Shown: positions 26,821-36,393 of the stretch, in pieces
Position numbering within the stretch: position 1 is the first letter of the stretch
How the letters are laid out: every line of letters begins with the position of its first letter
Assembly: GCF_004345825.1 (NCBI RefSeq)
Contig: NZ_SLXM01000001.1
Location: forward strand, 310,001-374,000
Source: Tenacibaculum skagerrakense
Lineage (GTDB): Bacteria; Bacteroidota; Bacteroidia; Flavobacteriales; Flavobacteriaceae
Reading direction: 5' to 3'
DNA length: 64,000 nucleotides
Position numbers and translations under genes: made by a program
Notes under the pieces: generated by a model
Database searches by the model: none
What the model was told of the DNA's origin: nothing
Seen by the model: the letters and a program-made list of their open reading frames with translations, nothing else

Positions 26821-27531
26821 CTACTTTCCGTTTAGATTCCAGTTATAAGGTAAATGCTGAATTTTAGCATCTGTAGCTACAGGCTCATTTGCATACTTGT
26901 TAATATAGTCAACAACAGAACCTTCTTTAGTGAAATCTCCTTTAAACCAATTAAAGATTTCAGAAATTTGAATAGCATTCTTTTTCTTGAGGTTGTTACG
27001 TTTAGAATCATTGATAAACTGTTTCATTAAGCTCTCTAGTTCACTATCAATGTTTGCTTCAGTAAAAGCTTTGTTATGTAATTTAGGGCAAGATCCAGAG
27101 GCACAGTTAACACCTACGTGAATTCTTGGGTCAAATAATTTTTCGCGTAAAATGTTATGTTCGATGTGATCTAACGTGTATGTTTTTCCACCTACAACAG
27201 CAAAAGGAATTTTCCAAGCGCTTTTCCCTTTCTTCTTAATGTTCATTATACTTTTTACAGGATAATTATTTAAGATCAATTTTATAGTATAAGCATTGTA
27301 AGCATTAATCCAAAAAGCTTTTTGCTTGTTCTTAGACCAAGAAGCGTTAGGAGTAGTTTTTTCTAAATAGGTCAAATAGGTGTTAAGCGTAGCTTCGTCC
27401 TTTTTCAAGGCCTTGTAGTTTACATTTCCATTAACATCAACATGCTTATTTAATAAACCATTAAAAATACTTGTTTGAGCAGAAATAGTTACAGATAAGA
27501 AAAGGACAATAATTGGGATTAATTTTTTCAT
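26821..27531 (-). CDS. Exported DUF547 protein
   Basis: About 237 residues from 27531 (MKKLIPIIVLFLSVTISAQ, signal peptide); an in-frame ATG at 27567 gives a poor signal and is unlikely. DUF547 motifs are present: AFWINAYNAYTIKLIL, then VGVNCASGSCPKLHNKAF with its two Cys, near the middle. Function unknown. It heads the arsenosugar operon, 59 bases before the AhpD-like gene, and such DUF547 proteins recur beside arsS in this phylum, in my recollection. Confidence 0.8.
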   Translation of the reverse strand: MKKLIPIIVLFLSVTISAQTSIFNGLLNKHVDVNGNVNYKALKKDEATLNTYLTYLEKTTPNASWSKNKQKAFWINAYNAYTIKLILNNYPVKSIMNIKKKGKSAWKIPFAVVGGKTYTLDHIEHNILREKLFDPRIHVGVNCASGSCPKLHNKAFTEANIDSELESLMKQFINDSKRNNLKKKNAIQISEIFNWFKGDFTKEGSVVDYINKYANEPVATDAKIQHLPYNWNLNGK

Positions 27532-27686
27532 AATTATCTTGATTTGTGGATTTAGACGCAGATACATTTTAAACTTTACAAAGAATATTCCAAAAAGTTT
27601 TTATTTCCATTTTTGAGAGACTTTTGTAATTATAAGTTCTGACAGAATTATGGTTTTAAATAAAGAAGTCTGTTTACATTAGTAGC

Positions 27687-28523
27687 ATGAAAAAGGCTAT
27701 AATTTTTATGGTGATTAGTGCGTTGTCATTTTCAGTGTTAAACATACTTGTAAAAGATTTGCGTCATTATAATGTATATCAAATTGTGTTTTTTAGGTCT
27801 GCAATTACGCTTTGTTTTACAATTCCTTTATTGATAAAGAATAACATTAAACCACTAGGTAATCAAAGAAAATTGTTAATAGCAAGAGGAACTATTGGTT
27901 TTGTAGCTATGACACTATTTTTTGCATCGCTACAATATTTAAAAACGGGAACAGCAGTTTCTATTCGTTACATCTCGCCAATATTTGCGGCTATTTTTGC
28001 TGTTTTTTTATTGAAGGAAAAAATAAAATGGAACCAATGGATGTATTTTGGAATATCTTTTCTTGGAGTGTTGATTTTAAAAGGTTTTGATACAGATGTA
28101 AATACAATTGGTTTTTTGATTGTTCTGGGGTCTGCAGTGTTAACTGGTTTGGTATTTATGTTAATTAGAAAAATTAATACCAGAGATCATCCCCTTGTTA
28201 TAATTAATTATTTTATGGGAATATCTGCTTTTATAAGCGGAATTTTCACCCTTTTTTACTGGAAAACTCCAACTGATTTAGAATGGTTAACATTTATAAG
28301 TTTGGGTGTTTTTGGTTTTATAGGACAATATTACATGACCAAAGCTTTTCAAACTTCAGAAATAAATAAATCGGCGCCTTTAAAATATATCGAAGTTGTA
28401 TTTACAATGTTGGCTGGTGTTTTTTGGTTAGATGAAAAATATACAATTATTGGTTTACTAGGAGCAGGAGTGGTGATTACAGGTGTGGTGTTAAACACAG
28501 TTTTTGTCGCTAGAAATAAATAA
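27687..28523 (+). CDS. EamA/DMT family transporter
   Basis: 278 residues with about ten membrane spans arranged as two EamA repeats (residues roughly 5-135 and 145-275). The family exports metabolites or drugs. It is divergent from the DUF547 gene, sharing the 155-base gap, and ends 29 bases before a strong terminator. A link to arsenic export is possible but is not shown by sequence. Confidence 0.88.
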   Translation: MKKAIIFMVISALSFSVLNILVKDLRHYNVYQIVFFRSAITLCFTIPLLIKNNIKPLGNQRKLLIARGTIGFVAMTLFFASLQYLKTGTAVSIRYISPIFAAIFAVFLLKEKIKWNQWMYFGISFLGVLILKGFDTDVNTIGFLIVLGSAVLTGLVFMLIRKINTRDHPLVIINYFMGISAFISGIFTLFYWKTPTDLEWLTFISLGVFGFIGQYYMTKAFQTSEINKSAPLKYIEVVFTMLAGVFWLDEKYTIIGLLGAGVVITGVVLNTVFVARNK

Positions 28524-28552
28524 TCTTGATTTTTAAAAAGGTAAAAATAAAA

Positions 28553-28579
28553 AAAGCCGAAACATTTTGTTTCGGCTTT
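28553..28579. terminator. Bidirectional terminator, AAAGCCGAAACA stem
   Basis: A 12-bp perfect stem, AAAGCCGAAACA / TGTTTCGGCTTT, with TTT loop. T-runs on both sides. It ends the EamA gene and probably the minus-strand operon that stops at 28669. The same stem recurs at 33739-33765 with an AAA loop. Confidence 0.9.
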
Positions 28580-28668
28580 CTTATTGTTATAATAAGGTAG
28601 GTTAAGTTCTCTAATCTAAATTTTATAATTAAGTAATAATTGCTAAGAACTATTCTTAAAATTTATAT

Positions 28669-29232
28669 TCAATCTATCCAAACTAGTTGTTTGGCGTAGT
28701 ACTCCCATTTCCCATTTGATTTTTTTAATAAAAACAAACTTCCAGAGCCTACTGTTTCTCTATATATGAGAGCATGACTTTGATCCGTTGAAAATAAAGG
28801 TACAGAGTAACTTAGAGTATTTTCAGCAATATTAGAAGTTTCAAAATACTTTCTTTCTAAGATCTGTTTCCAATTATCGATTTTATTTTGTTTTAGTTGA
28901 CAACGCATATATTCAAAATCTTTAGCACTGAAAAAATTAGTAAAATCAATAATATCTTTCTCCGACTTAATTTCAATTTTTGTCATCATGGAAAAGCCAT
29001 CAGGTTTTAAGAACAATTCAAGATTTTCTTTTGAAATAGTTTGCTTTAAGACTTTGTTATAAATAACATTATCAAACCTGTTCTTTTGTGTAATAAATTC
29101 TTGCTCTATAAGCTCTTTAATAAGTTCCGTATTTTGACAGCTTTTGTAGTTTTTTTGTTCTTGTAATTTACATGAAACTAAAGACATTGAAATATTAAAT
29201 AATACAAAGATTAAAAAGATATGCTGTTTCAA
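28669..29232 (-). CDS. Predicted lipoprotein, unknown function
   Basis: 187 residues. The signal ends at Cys in SLVSCKL (about residue 21), a lipobox. No recognised domain follows. It is the last gene of a minus-strand group with the HExxH protein, with 21 bases to the gene upstream. If that protein were a toxin, this one and the next could be immunity lipoproteins, but this is speculation. Confidence 0.5.
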   Translation of the reverse strand: MKQHIFLIFVLFNISMSLVSCKLQEQKNYKSCQNTELIKELIEQEFITQKNRFDNVIYNKVLKQTISKENLELFLKPDGFSMMTKIEIKSEKDIIDFTNFFSAKDFEYMRCQLKQNKIDNWKQILERKYFETSNIAENTLSYSVPLFSTDQSHALIYRETVGSGSLFLLKKSNGKWEYYAKQLVWID

Positions 29233-29253
29233 AATTTTTGTTTAATAGGTTTT

Positions 29254-29895
29254 CTACTTCTTTAAATAACCACTTAAAAATTCATTAATTGGAATCTTAG
29301 TAATCTGATCTTTTAGAAGTTTTGGATAATTATGAAGAGCAATTTTTTTCATAAAAACATCTATTTCGTAATTTTTATCTGTAAGTAGATAAATTACATA
29401 TTGCTCAATCTCTTCACCAACCAAATGGATTGCTACTTTTTCTTTATGTTTTTTGAATTTAAAAAATAGTTCCCCTAGTTTGTTAACTTCAGTTTCTTTG
29501 TATAATGGATAAGACCATGCATGAATACTATTAGTTAATGGCTTTAAATTAAAATCATATACATTTATTTTTACAGCTATACTATCACTTTTATTATAAT
29601 ATTCTTTTGATTTATGATAGCTTTTATCTCTTAACGAAGTTAAATCATAATTTAATACTAAAGTGTCATTTGTAATTTTATAATGCCCTTTACCAAAAAA
29701 CTCTGCTCCTAGATCACTCTCAGAATTATACTCGAAAATACCATCACTTAAAAAGGTGTAAGTATTGTAAGAACTTTTTAACCCATTATTTTTATAATAT
29801 ATTCCTTTTAATTCTGTTTGAGAAAAAGCTCTCGAATTAAAAAAAAGACAAACTAAAATTAGTAGGTTAATTACATTTTTCTCCTTTATAATCAT
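29254..29895 (-). CDS. Exported hypothetical protein
   Basis: About 213 residues if started at 29895 (MIIKEKNVINLLILVCLFF, signal peptide ending AFSQ); an in-frame ATG at 29913 gives a six-residue longer start with a weaker signal. The remainder is beta-rich without a recognised family. Both possible starts lie inside the end of the upstream gene, which stops at 29867, so the two are translationally coupled. Confidence 0.55.
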   Translation of the reverse strand: MIIKEKNVINLLILVCLFFNSRAFSQTELKGIYYKNNGLKSSYNTYTFLSDGIFEYNSESDLGAEFFGKGHYKITNDTLVLNYDLTSLRDKSYHKSKEYYNKSDSIAVKINVYDFNLKPLTNSIHAWSYPLYKETEVNKLGELFFKFKKHKEKVAIHLVGEEIEQYVIYLLTDKNYEIDVFMKKIALHNYPKLLKDQITKIPINEFLSGYLKK

Positions 29896-32098
29896 TTGTG
29901 CCATTTTGTTCATTTTCTAATATTTGAATGATTTTTGTTCTATCGTTTTCTGAGGGAACTAATTCAATGAATGAGTCAGTTGGGTTAAGGTTACCATTTG
30001 TATCTTCATAAAAAAGACCACCAAATGCCATAGAATAATAATATTCCCAACCTAACAGATCATCTGGTTTATTTATATTATTAAGACCTTTGCCAGAACC
30101 ATACTCTTTATCCCATTCATACAATGAGTATGCCATTGCATCAATATATTGGGCCATAAATTCATGATGAAATCTATTTAAATCAGTAAAACCTTTTTCG
30201 GAAGCGTATGAACGCATTTTTATTCGGAGAGGTTGGTTGCTTAAGTCTGGGTTACTGTAAAATACGGCATTCAAGTATGAATGAACAGATTCATGAATTA
30301 TAGTTCTAGTTATTGATAGTTTGGTTGCGTTAGATAAATAATTATCATTTAAAGTTATAGTGGTTTTAATAGTTTGGGCGTTTGAGTTGATGCTTGTACC
30401 GTTTTTTATAACCAAGTTGGTTTTTTGACTATCTTTGAATAACTTAAGTATAGACTCATGAAAATTTAGTCCTATGGAATTTGGTGTCACAATTTCTACT
30501 TCTGGTTTTAAAGGGCTATTCTCAAATATACCATTTTCTAGCTCAGAAAAAATAGTTTTTGCACATTCGTTATTCAGTTTGTTGATTATTCTATCATCAA
30601 AGTTAAAATTATAGCCTTCTTCATAAGCTTTTATAATTTCGATAATAAAGATTTTCTTTGCATCACTTAACACATCATTTATTCTACTAATATCAGCAAA
30701 ATTCACAATTTTTATCGCTTGTTCGAAATGTGTGAGCATCCAGTTCTTATGATCAGGATTAAGACTTAGTTCTTCAGCTAGTTTTGCTATTCTACCTCCA
30801 TATTCAATTTCATTTTTTATATCATATTTTTCGGAGTTAAAATTTTCACCAACGACAGAAATTATTTCATTATCAGGAATAGGTTCAGAAGTTTCTTGTT
30901 TATCGAGTTTTCTAGCATCATCTAATCTTTTTAAAAACTCAGTTGCTTTATCAGTATTAGCATTTATCCATTCTAATTGGTTTTTATCTCTAATATCAAA
31001 CCATTGTACAATTTTATCAACATTAAGAGATGCGCCAATAGGAGTTTGACTTTTCAATCTATTTAACTCAGCATTCATTAAAGCTTGATGGTCTGCTTTG
31101 GCTACATGAGTGTATAATCCGTTATTGTTGTACTTGTCTTTTAAAATTATTCTCCAATAGTCAGGGTGAAATAGATTAGTATTAGTATATTCTTTTCTGA
31201 ATTCGTTTTCTATAAATTCTAATGTTGCTATATCAACAATTTCATTAAACTTATCAAAAATTTCAGCAGCCTCACCACTTAAAAGATAAGGAGGGTTAGA
31301 ATACTGCTTGAACTTTTCATAATGAATCAAGAACTGCATCATATTTAATCTATCCCAAGGGTTGAATTTGTTATATAAGCTGTTCTTTTTGATAATTGCA
31401 GAGGCTTCTAGTTCTCCGAAATTCGGATTTGCCATTAGATTTTGTAAGTCAAAAAATTCAGGAGTTTGCCAAATCCCCTCAATAGTAGTTGTGTTGGTAG
31501 TAGCTTTAATACTATTAAGTTGAGACAATGTTCTTATATCTTTTAAAGGAATGTTATTGACTTTAAAGTCAGGATACAAAGAGTTGTCTAATTTTCCTGC
31601 TTTAATTTCATTTTCACGAAACTGTAATGCTTTTAAACCTTTTAATCCTGAGTGTCTAGCGTGTCTAGCTCTATTATAACCATCAATCATTTTACTCCTA
31701 GCTAAAGGAACATTACTCTGAATATTGTTAAACTCAGTTTTTTTGAAAATGAAATCTTTAGCCTCATCGTAAGTGTCAAAAGTTTTATAGTTATGATAAG
31801 CTATGTAATTTTTCAATAATTCTGTTTGATACTCATACCAGTCCCAAGCTTCTCTTTCAGCTGCTTCAATAACTGCTCTGTCATTTGCTATAGCATTGTT
31901 AAAGCTATTACTAAAATTGAAATTAAAATTAGCAATATCATTATTGACACAATCACATGCTCCTCCTGTTACGGGTTGTTTCCCTAAATACTCATCATTT
32001 GTAGTACCATCTACATTTTTTAATTGAGCGTTCAATGTTGCTGTTAGTGTAAACAACACTATTGCTATGATTTTATATATATTTTTCATCTTTTTCAC
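29867..32098 (-). CDS. Large exported protein with HExxH metalloprotease motif
   Basis: 743 residues. Signal peptide (ending LNAQ at about residue 25). Most of the protein is alpha-helical and has no known domain. Near the C-terminus IIHESVHSYL carries HExxH: His602, Glu603, His606, the zinc-metallopeptidase signature; a later HHEFMAQYID may give the third ligand. No T9SS sorting domain is seen at the C-terminus (EKCN end). It overlaps its downstream partner and begins one base after the Sel1 gene. It may be a secreted protease, a scaffold, or a toxin; all three are inference. Confidence 0.6.
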   Translation of the reverse strand: MKKMKNIYKIIAIVLFTLTATLNAQLKNVDGTTNDEYLGKQPVTGGACDCVNNDIANFNFNFSNSFNNAIANDRAVIEAAEREAWDWYEYQTELLKNYIAYHNYKTFDTYDEAKDFIFKKTEFNNIQSNVPLARSKMIDGYNRARHARHSGLKGLKALQFRENEIKAGKLDNSLYPDFKVNNIPLKDIRTLSQLNSIKATTNTTTIEGIWQTPEFFDLQNLMANPNFGELEASAIIKKNSLYNKFNPWDRLNMMQFLIHYEKFKQYSNPPYLLSGEAAEIFDKFNEIVDIATLEFIENEFRKEYTNTNLFHPDYWRIILKDKYNNNGLYTHVAKADHQALMNAELNRLKSQTPIGASLNVDKIVQWFDIRDKNQLEWINANTDKATEFLKRLDDARKLDKQETSEPIPDNEIISVVGENFNSEKYDIKNEIEYGGRIAKLAEELSLNPDHKNWMLTHFEQAIKIVNFADISRINDVLSDAKKIFIIEIIKAYEEGYNFNFDDRIINKLNNECAKTIFSELENGIFENSPLKPEVEIVTPNSIGLNFHESILKLFKDSQKTNLVIKNGTSINSNAQTIKTTITLNDNYLSNATKLSITRTIIHESVHSYLNAVFYSNPDLSNQPLRIKMRSYASEKGFTDLNRFHHEFMAQYIDAMAYSLYEWDKEYGSGKGLNNINKPDDLLGWEYYYSMAFGGLFYEDTNGNLNPTDSFIELVPSENDRTKIIQILENEQNGTNDYKGEKCN

Positions 32099-32099
32099 T

Positions 32100-33527
32100 T
32101 TACTTTTTCACAATAATTCTTGTTTTTCTTTCATTATCCACTAAAACAGTAACGATGTATAAGCCATTGTTAAAAGAGCTTCCGTCGAAGTAATAATGAT
32201 ACTCTCCTGCCTTTTGAAAAGCACTAGGTTTAATGATCTGTTCATTACCTCCATTAATACTTGCAATTTTTACTGTAGTAGTAGCTTTTTTATCTAAAGC
32301 ATAGGAAATGATTAAATCGTTTTGAAATGGGTTAGGATATAGTTTTACAAACTGTGCTTCTTGTTGTGTAAGAGCCTCTAAAGCATCATCTGACAATTCA
32401 ATATCTGTGTTTTCAAAAGTTGTTTTCTTTTGAAGTACTAATTTAATAGGAGCAGCAGGTTCATTCCAGTTATTAATAAAACTCTCAATAGTTCCGATTA
32501 AATAATCTTTATCTCCAATAGTGTTTTTAGAGAACTCAACAGAAAGTATTGTGTGGTTTAATTCATTAGCGATACTTTCTTTAAAAGAAGTATGTGGAAG
32601 CTTAATCTGTAAATCATCATAATACAATGAATTATCTATTCGTGTAAAGTCAAGATTTTTGTTTTCATCGTTTACATTCCATACTACAGAAAAGTCGTTT
32701 TCTTCCTCATCGTAGTTTATTTCAAGTTCAAAAGGAAGCTTTTGCTCAATGTTTTCTCCTGACCAATCAAAAACTAATAATTGACCTTTCCAAATACCAT
32801 TTAAGCTAGTATCTTCTCCTAAGCTTAAATTTTGAGTGCTATTATTACTAGAGTTCGTAAAAGAAGCTTCAATATCAGAGCTTTCAGTTTCAGAAGTATT
32901 TTCATCGGTAGCTACTTCATTTGTAACAGAAAAATCAGTGCCTAATAATTCATTAGCTTTTGAATTGTCTTTAGCAACTCCATAACCATAATAATAACAA
33001 ACACCTAACCAGTACTTAGCCATTGGGTGTTTACTTTTTTCAAACCATTCAATAGCCTTTGTGTAATCTTGTTTGATATTTCCATATCCTTTTAGATATA
33101 AGTACCCAAGACTATAACTAGCTGTACTGTTTCCGTTTTCACTAGCTATTTCAAACCAATGTCTAGCTTTGTTAAAGTTTAGTTTACAACCTTTTCCGTA
33201 TTTGTACAATACCCCAAGGTCAGCCGCAGCAATTGGATTCCCTTTTTTAGCAGCAGTTTCTAATAATTCAAAAGCTTCTTTGTGTTTGTTTTCATCCTCA
33301 GAGTTCATATAAACTCTACCTAAAAGTATTTGAGAAGTTTCATCTCCATTTTTAGCACATGGAGTTAAAAACTCGATACTTTTTTGAAGGTTTTCTTGCG
33401 AGTTTTCATTTTCTCTTAATAGTTCTAAGGCTTTTTCGAAATTAGCCTTACAATCAATTTGTTCTTGTTGAGCATTTGTTGAAATACTTGCTAAGAAGAC
33501 TACTAATAGCAATTTAGTAATTTTCAT
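32100..33527 (-). CDS. Sel1-repeat protein with T9SS C-terminal sorting domain
   Basis: 475 residues. Signal peptide (ending TNAQ). Four Sel1-like repeats lie at residues about 65-200 (for example AAADLGVLYKYGKGCKLNFNKARHWFEIA). A central beta-rich segment follows. The C-terminus carries a type A T9SS domain beginning FVKLYPNPFQNDLII and ending ERKTRIIVKK. Sel1 proteins are usually adaptors for protein-protein contact; with T9SS export it should sit on the surface or be secreted. It is the first gene of the unit ending at 28669. Confidence 0.8.
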   Translation of the reverse strand: MKITKLLLVVFLASISTNAQQEQIDCKANFEKALELLRENENSQENLQKSIEFLTPCAKNGDETSQILLGRVYMNSEDENKHKEAFELLETAAKKGNPIAAADLGVLYKYGKGCKLNFNKARHWFEIASENGNSTASYSLGYLYLKGYGNIKQDYTKAIEWFEKSKHPMAKYWLGVCYYYGYGVAKDNSKANELLGTDFSVTNEVATDENTSETESSDIEASFTNSSNNSTQNLSLGEDTSLNGIWKGQLLVFDWSGENIEQKLPFELEINYDEEENDFSVVWNVNDENKNLDFTRIDNSLYYDDLQIKLPHTSFKESIANELNHTILSVEFSKNTIGDKDYLIGTIESFINNWNEPAAPIKLVLQKKTTFENTDIELSDDALEALTQQEAQFVKLYPNPFQNDLIISYALDKKATTTVKIASINGGNEQIIKPSAFQKAGEYHYYFDGSSFNNGLYIVTVLVDNERKTRIIVKK

Positions 33528-33738
33528 AATAATTATTTTTTAAAAGTTAATTAATACTATTCATTATGAATAGTATGTAAAAAAGTAAGATGAGGAAATC
33601 ATAGCAGTACAATTTTCCTTTTCCCTTCAATTTTATACAAATGTATTAAAATAAATTAAATCCTATTTTTTTCAATTATAGTAGTTTAACTATACTTTAA
33701 AACTGTTGTAAATATTTTATGAAGATTCTTAAAACAAA

Positions 33739-33765
33739 AAAGCCGAAACAAAATGTTTCGGCTTT
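33739..33765. terminator. Terminator next to the element boundary (probably the original tRNA-Leu terminator)
   Basis: A 12-bp stem, AAAGCCGAAACA / TGTTTCGGCTTT, with AAA loop, one base before the left att repeat. Before integration this hairpin would have stood one base after the tRNA-Leu 3' end. It is thus displaced 19.5 kb from its gene. It also mirrors the hairpin at 28553. Confidence 0.85.
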
Positions 33766-33766
33766 A

Positions 33767-33781
33767 GTACTGAAGGCGGGA
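33767..33781. repeat. attL (left 15-bp direct repeat)
   Basis: GTACTGAAGGCGGGA, identical to 53227-53241. It contains the reverse complement of the tRNA-Leu 3' end and marks the left boundary. The integrase gene lies 162 bases inside it. The rest of the 415-base gap (33528-33942) shows no gene. Confidence 0.9.
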
Positions 33782-33893
33782 GTACCTTTAATTTTAAACG
33801 ATTTTAAATCCTTTTATATCAGTATATATCTATAATAAAAGGATTAGTTTATCTTATCTTAATTAACTATTTTAGTTTTATATTCATTTTATT

Positions 33894-33935
33894 ACCCCTG
33901 TTTATACCCCTTTTTAATTCTCTTTATTATATTTG
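33894..33935 (+). promoter_or_regulatory. Integrase promoter with paired ACCCCT arm-type repeats
   Basis: ACCCCT occurs at 33894-33899 and 33906-33911, 12 bases apart; the same pair recurs near attR (53163 and 53175). They may be integrase arm-binding sites. A Bacteroidota -7 box TATATTTG lies at 33928-33935, only eight bases before the ATG at 33943, so transcription would begin at or near the start codon and the mRNA would be almost leaderless. Binding to the repeats could also control the integrase promoter. Confidence 0.6.
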
Positions 33936-33942
33936 TATATAT

Positions 33943-35184
33943 ATGCAAGTTTCATTTAGTTTAAGAAAGGATAAAAAGGATAAACAAGGATTAATGCCTG
34001 TTCGAATGCACATCACATTCGGAGGAGAGAATATTCGTAAGGTTGTTAAAGGGGTGAAGTCAACTCAGAAACACTGGAGGGATAGAGAGCAGCGTATTAA
34101 AGCTCCACTTAAGAGTGAGTCGTACAACTACCATATTGAATACAATGAAATTATTGATGACTATGAGAAGCGAGTTAAAAATATTTTCAGGTATATACTT
34201 TTAAATAAGCTAGAGCCCACGAAAGAATATATCATAGAAAAATTTGAAAGTGGTATTGAAGTAAGTTTAACTCATGAGTTTTTCGATTGTTACAATGAGT
34301 TTTTGGAGAAAGATAGAAACCAAAAGGCAGAACGAACCTTAAAGGGTTATACCACCGTTTTAAATTTTTTGCAAGAATTTGAAAATGAAACTGGATTCAA
34401 AATAAGATTTGAAACAATAACGTTAGATTTTTTTGAACAGCTTCGAGACTATGCTTTTGAAAACAAAAAACTATCTACTAACTATTTTTCAAAGATAATA
34501 ACGGTAATAAAAACATTTATGACCTGGAGCTTTGAGAGAGATTATCATACAAACTTAGAATACAAGAAATTTAAAAGCAAAGAACATGAAATAGAAGTTA
34601 TTTATTTAACTATGGAGGAACTTCTAAAGCTTTATTCACATGAGTTTGAAACCAAAAGACTTGAACATGTAAGGGATGTGTATTGTTTTGGGTGTTTTAC
34701 TGGTTTAAGATATAGTGATATTAAGTTGCTGAAACCTTCAAATGTTTTTGATGAGTACTTGAAGGTAACCATTGTAAAAACCAAGCAGACCGATCATAAA
34801 ATCCCACTGAATAAGTATTCTAAGGAGTTACTAGAAAAATATAGAGATACGATATATGAACCATTACCAGTAATATCTAGTCAGAAATTCAACAAATATC
34901 TTAAAGAATGTTGTGAGTTGGCAGAAATTGATACACCTACAACAATTACTAGATATATAGGGAATAAACGAATAGATAAAACGGTGCCAAAATATGAACT
35001 CATAACTTCTCACACAGCACGTAAAACATTCGTAACAAACTCTCTGATTTTAGGGATGAAAGAAATGGTGGTGAGAAACATTACTGGGCATAGGAAAGAA
35101 GAATCTTTTAGACGTTATGTAAAAATAGCTGAAGATTTTAAAAAGCAAGAAATGGATAATACATGGGGTAAATTCCCTGGGTAA
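33943..35184 (+). CDS. Tyrosine-type site-specific integrase
   Basis: 413 residues. N-terminal arm-binding domain (residues 1-90), SAM-like core-binding domain (about 100-200), then the catalytic domain: Arg in FTGLRYSDIK, HTARK (His-Arg of the HxxR box), GH near the end and Tyr in RRYVKIAE. All five catalytic residues are found. It drives insertion and excision of the element at tRNA-Leu. It is the first gene inside attL and points into the element. Confidence 0.95.
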   Translation: MQVSFSLRKDKKDKQGLMPVRMHITFGGENIRKVVKGVKSTQKHWRDREQRIKAPLKSESYNYHIEYNEIIDDYEKRVKNIFRYILLNKLEPTKEYIIEKFESGIEVSLTHEFFDCYNEFLEKDRNQKAERTLKGYTTVLNFLQEFENETGFKIRFETITLDFFEQLRDYAFENKKLSTNYFSKIITVIKTFMTWSFERDYHTNLEYKKFKSKEHEIEVIYLTMEELLKLYSHEFETKRLEHVRDVYCFGCFTGLRYSDIKLLKPSNVFDEYLKVTIVKTKQTDHKIPLNKYSKELLEKYRDTIYEPLPVISSQKFNKYLKECCELAEIDTPTTITRYIGNKRIDKTVPKYELITSHTARKTFVTNSLILGMKEMVVRNITGHRKEESFRRYVKIAEDFKKQEMDNTWGKFPG

Positions 35185-35247
35185 ATTTAATGATGTTATA
35201 AGGTTATATAATAGATAATCTATTGACGTAATATTTATAAAAATTGA

Positions 35248-36393
35248 ATGATGATAAAAAAGTGTAATGCAGATGTCTTTTTAGATGGGTTAGATGGTTT
35301 AAACTCTCATGATAAGTTGGTTTATATAACGAATTATATTAATGACAATTACATATACATGAAGAGTAACTTTTTTGAAGTTGAAAATGATCTAGAGTTA
35401 AGGCATGTAGTTAGTCGAGCTTTCTTTGTTTCCATAAATGAAATAAGAAAAAAATATTCCCTTTATGAATATGAAAAAATTAAAACTATAAATCGTCCGA
35501 TATTGGATGTGAAAAACTTGTTTGAGATAAGTCCTCTTTTAATAAATATAGAATTATGGAAAGAGTTGGTTTATTATGAGCTGTCAATAATATCCCCTCT
35601 CGAAATAGAGTATAGGGTAAATTATTTTATGGAGTGTATAGAAAATTTAAAGAGAGTTTTAAGTCATGATGAAGTCTACGATTTCTCCAATTTCCCTGAA
35701 GTAGAATCCTTTGAGATTAAATTCAAAGAAGGCAAAATTTATAGTTTTACTGAAAATGGATTTTCTTTTGATGAAAATGCTCCCTTGATATCGAGAGGGG
35801 TATTCAATGTAAATTTAAATAGTTTTTCGAGGTTTCTAGAAAATATTAATATAGAAGAAAATCAGAAACGAATTGAGATTTGTAATTATGGGAGTGAAAA
35901 TATTTTAGTTAAAGGTTTGGTGGAATTATTTAGATCAATGAAATTCGATTTGCCAGATTCATTCTATAAAAATCAAATTCCGAGTTTAGTAAATAGTCTT
36001 TTAAATGGAGATAAGAACTCATTTAAAAATGAGAATTTTTCTTTCTTGAAAGGAAAGAAAAATAAGTCCATAAATAATAGAATAGATTTAGTAAAATACT
36101 TCGTTTTTCTTTCTCATTCTGGTTATATTTTGAATAATCAAACAGAGACAATAAAAATAATCTCTAGCTTTTTAAATTCAGGTCTGGATTTAGGTTTCGG
36201 TCTTAGAACTTTGCAAAAAGGAGTTAAGCGAAATAACTATTACATTTTTTCTGATGAAACAGAAGGAGGTAAATCTAATAGAAGAAGAAACTTGATAAGT
36301 ACGGTTTTGCATTCAAATAAAAAAATTCATGAAATTTATCAAAATAGCCCTGCTCATAAAGACCTGCAATTGCACCAACTAAAAAATAATTAA
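35248..36393 (+). CDS. Hypothetical cytosolic protein of the element
   Basis: 381 residues, Lys/Asn/Ile rich, no signal peptide or membrane span, no motif that I recognise. It follows the integrase by 63 bases on the same strand and precedes the HTH gene, a position often taken by element-specific accessory proteins. Two ATGs lie at 35248 and 35251; the first is used here. Role unknown; it may regulate excision or replication. Confidence 0.6.
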   Translation: MMIKKCNADVFLDGLDGLNSHDKLVYITNYINDNYIYMKSNFFEVENDLELRHVVSRAFFVSINEIRKKYSLYEYEKIKTINRPILDVKNLFEISPLLINIELWKELVYYELSIISPLEIEYRVNYFMECIENLKRVLSHDEVYDFSNFPEVESFEIKFKEGKIYSFTENGFSFDENAPLISRGVFNVNLNSFSRFLENINIEENQKRIEICNYGSENILVKGLVELFRSMKFDLPDSFYKNQIPSLVNSLLNGDKNSFKNENFSFLKGKKNKSINNRIDLVKYFVFLSHSGYILNNQTETIKIISSFLNSGLDLGFGLRTLQKGVKRNNYYIFSDETEGGKSNRRRNLISTVLHSNKKIHEIYQNSPAHKDLQLHQLKNN

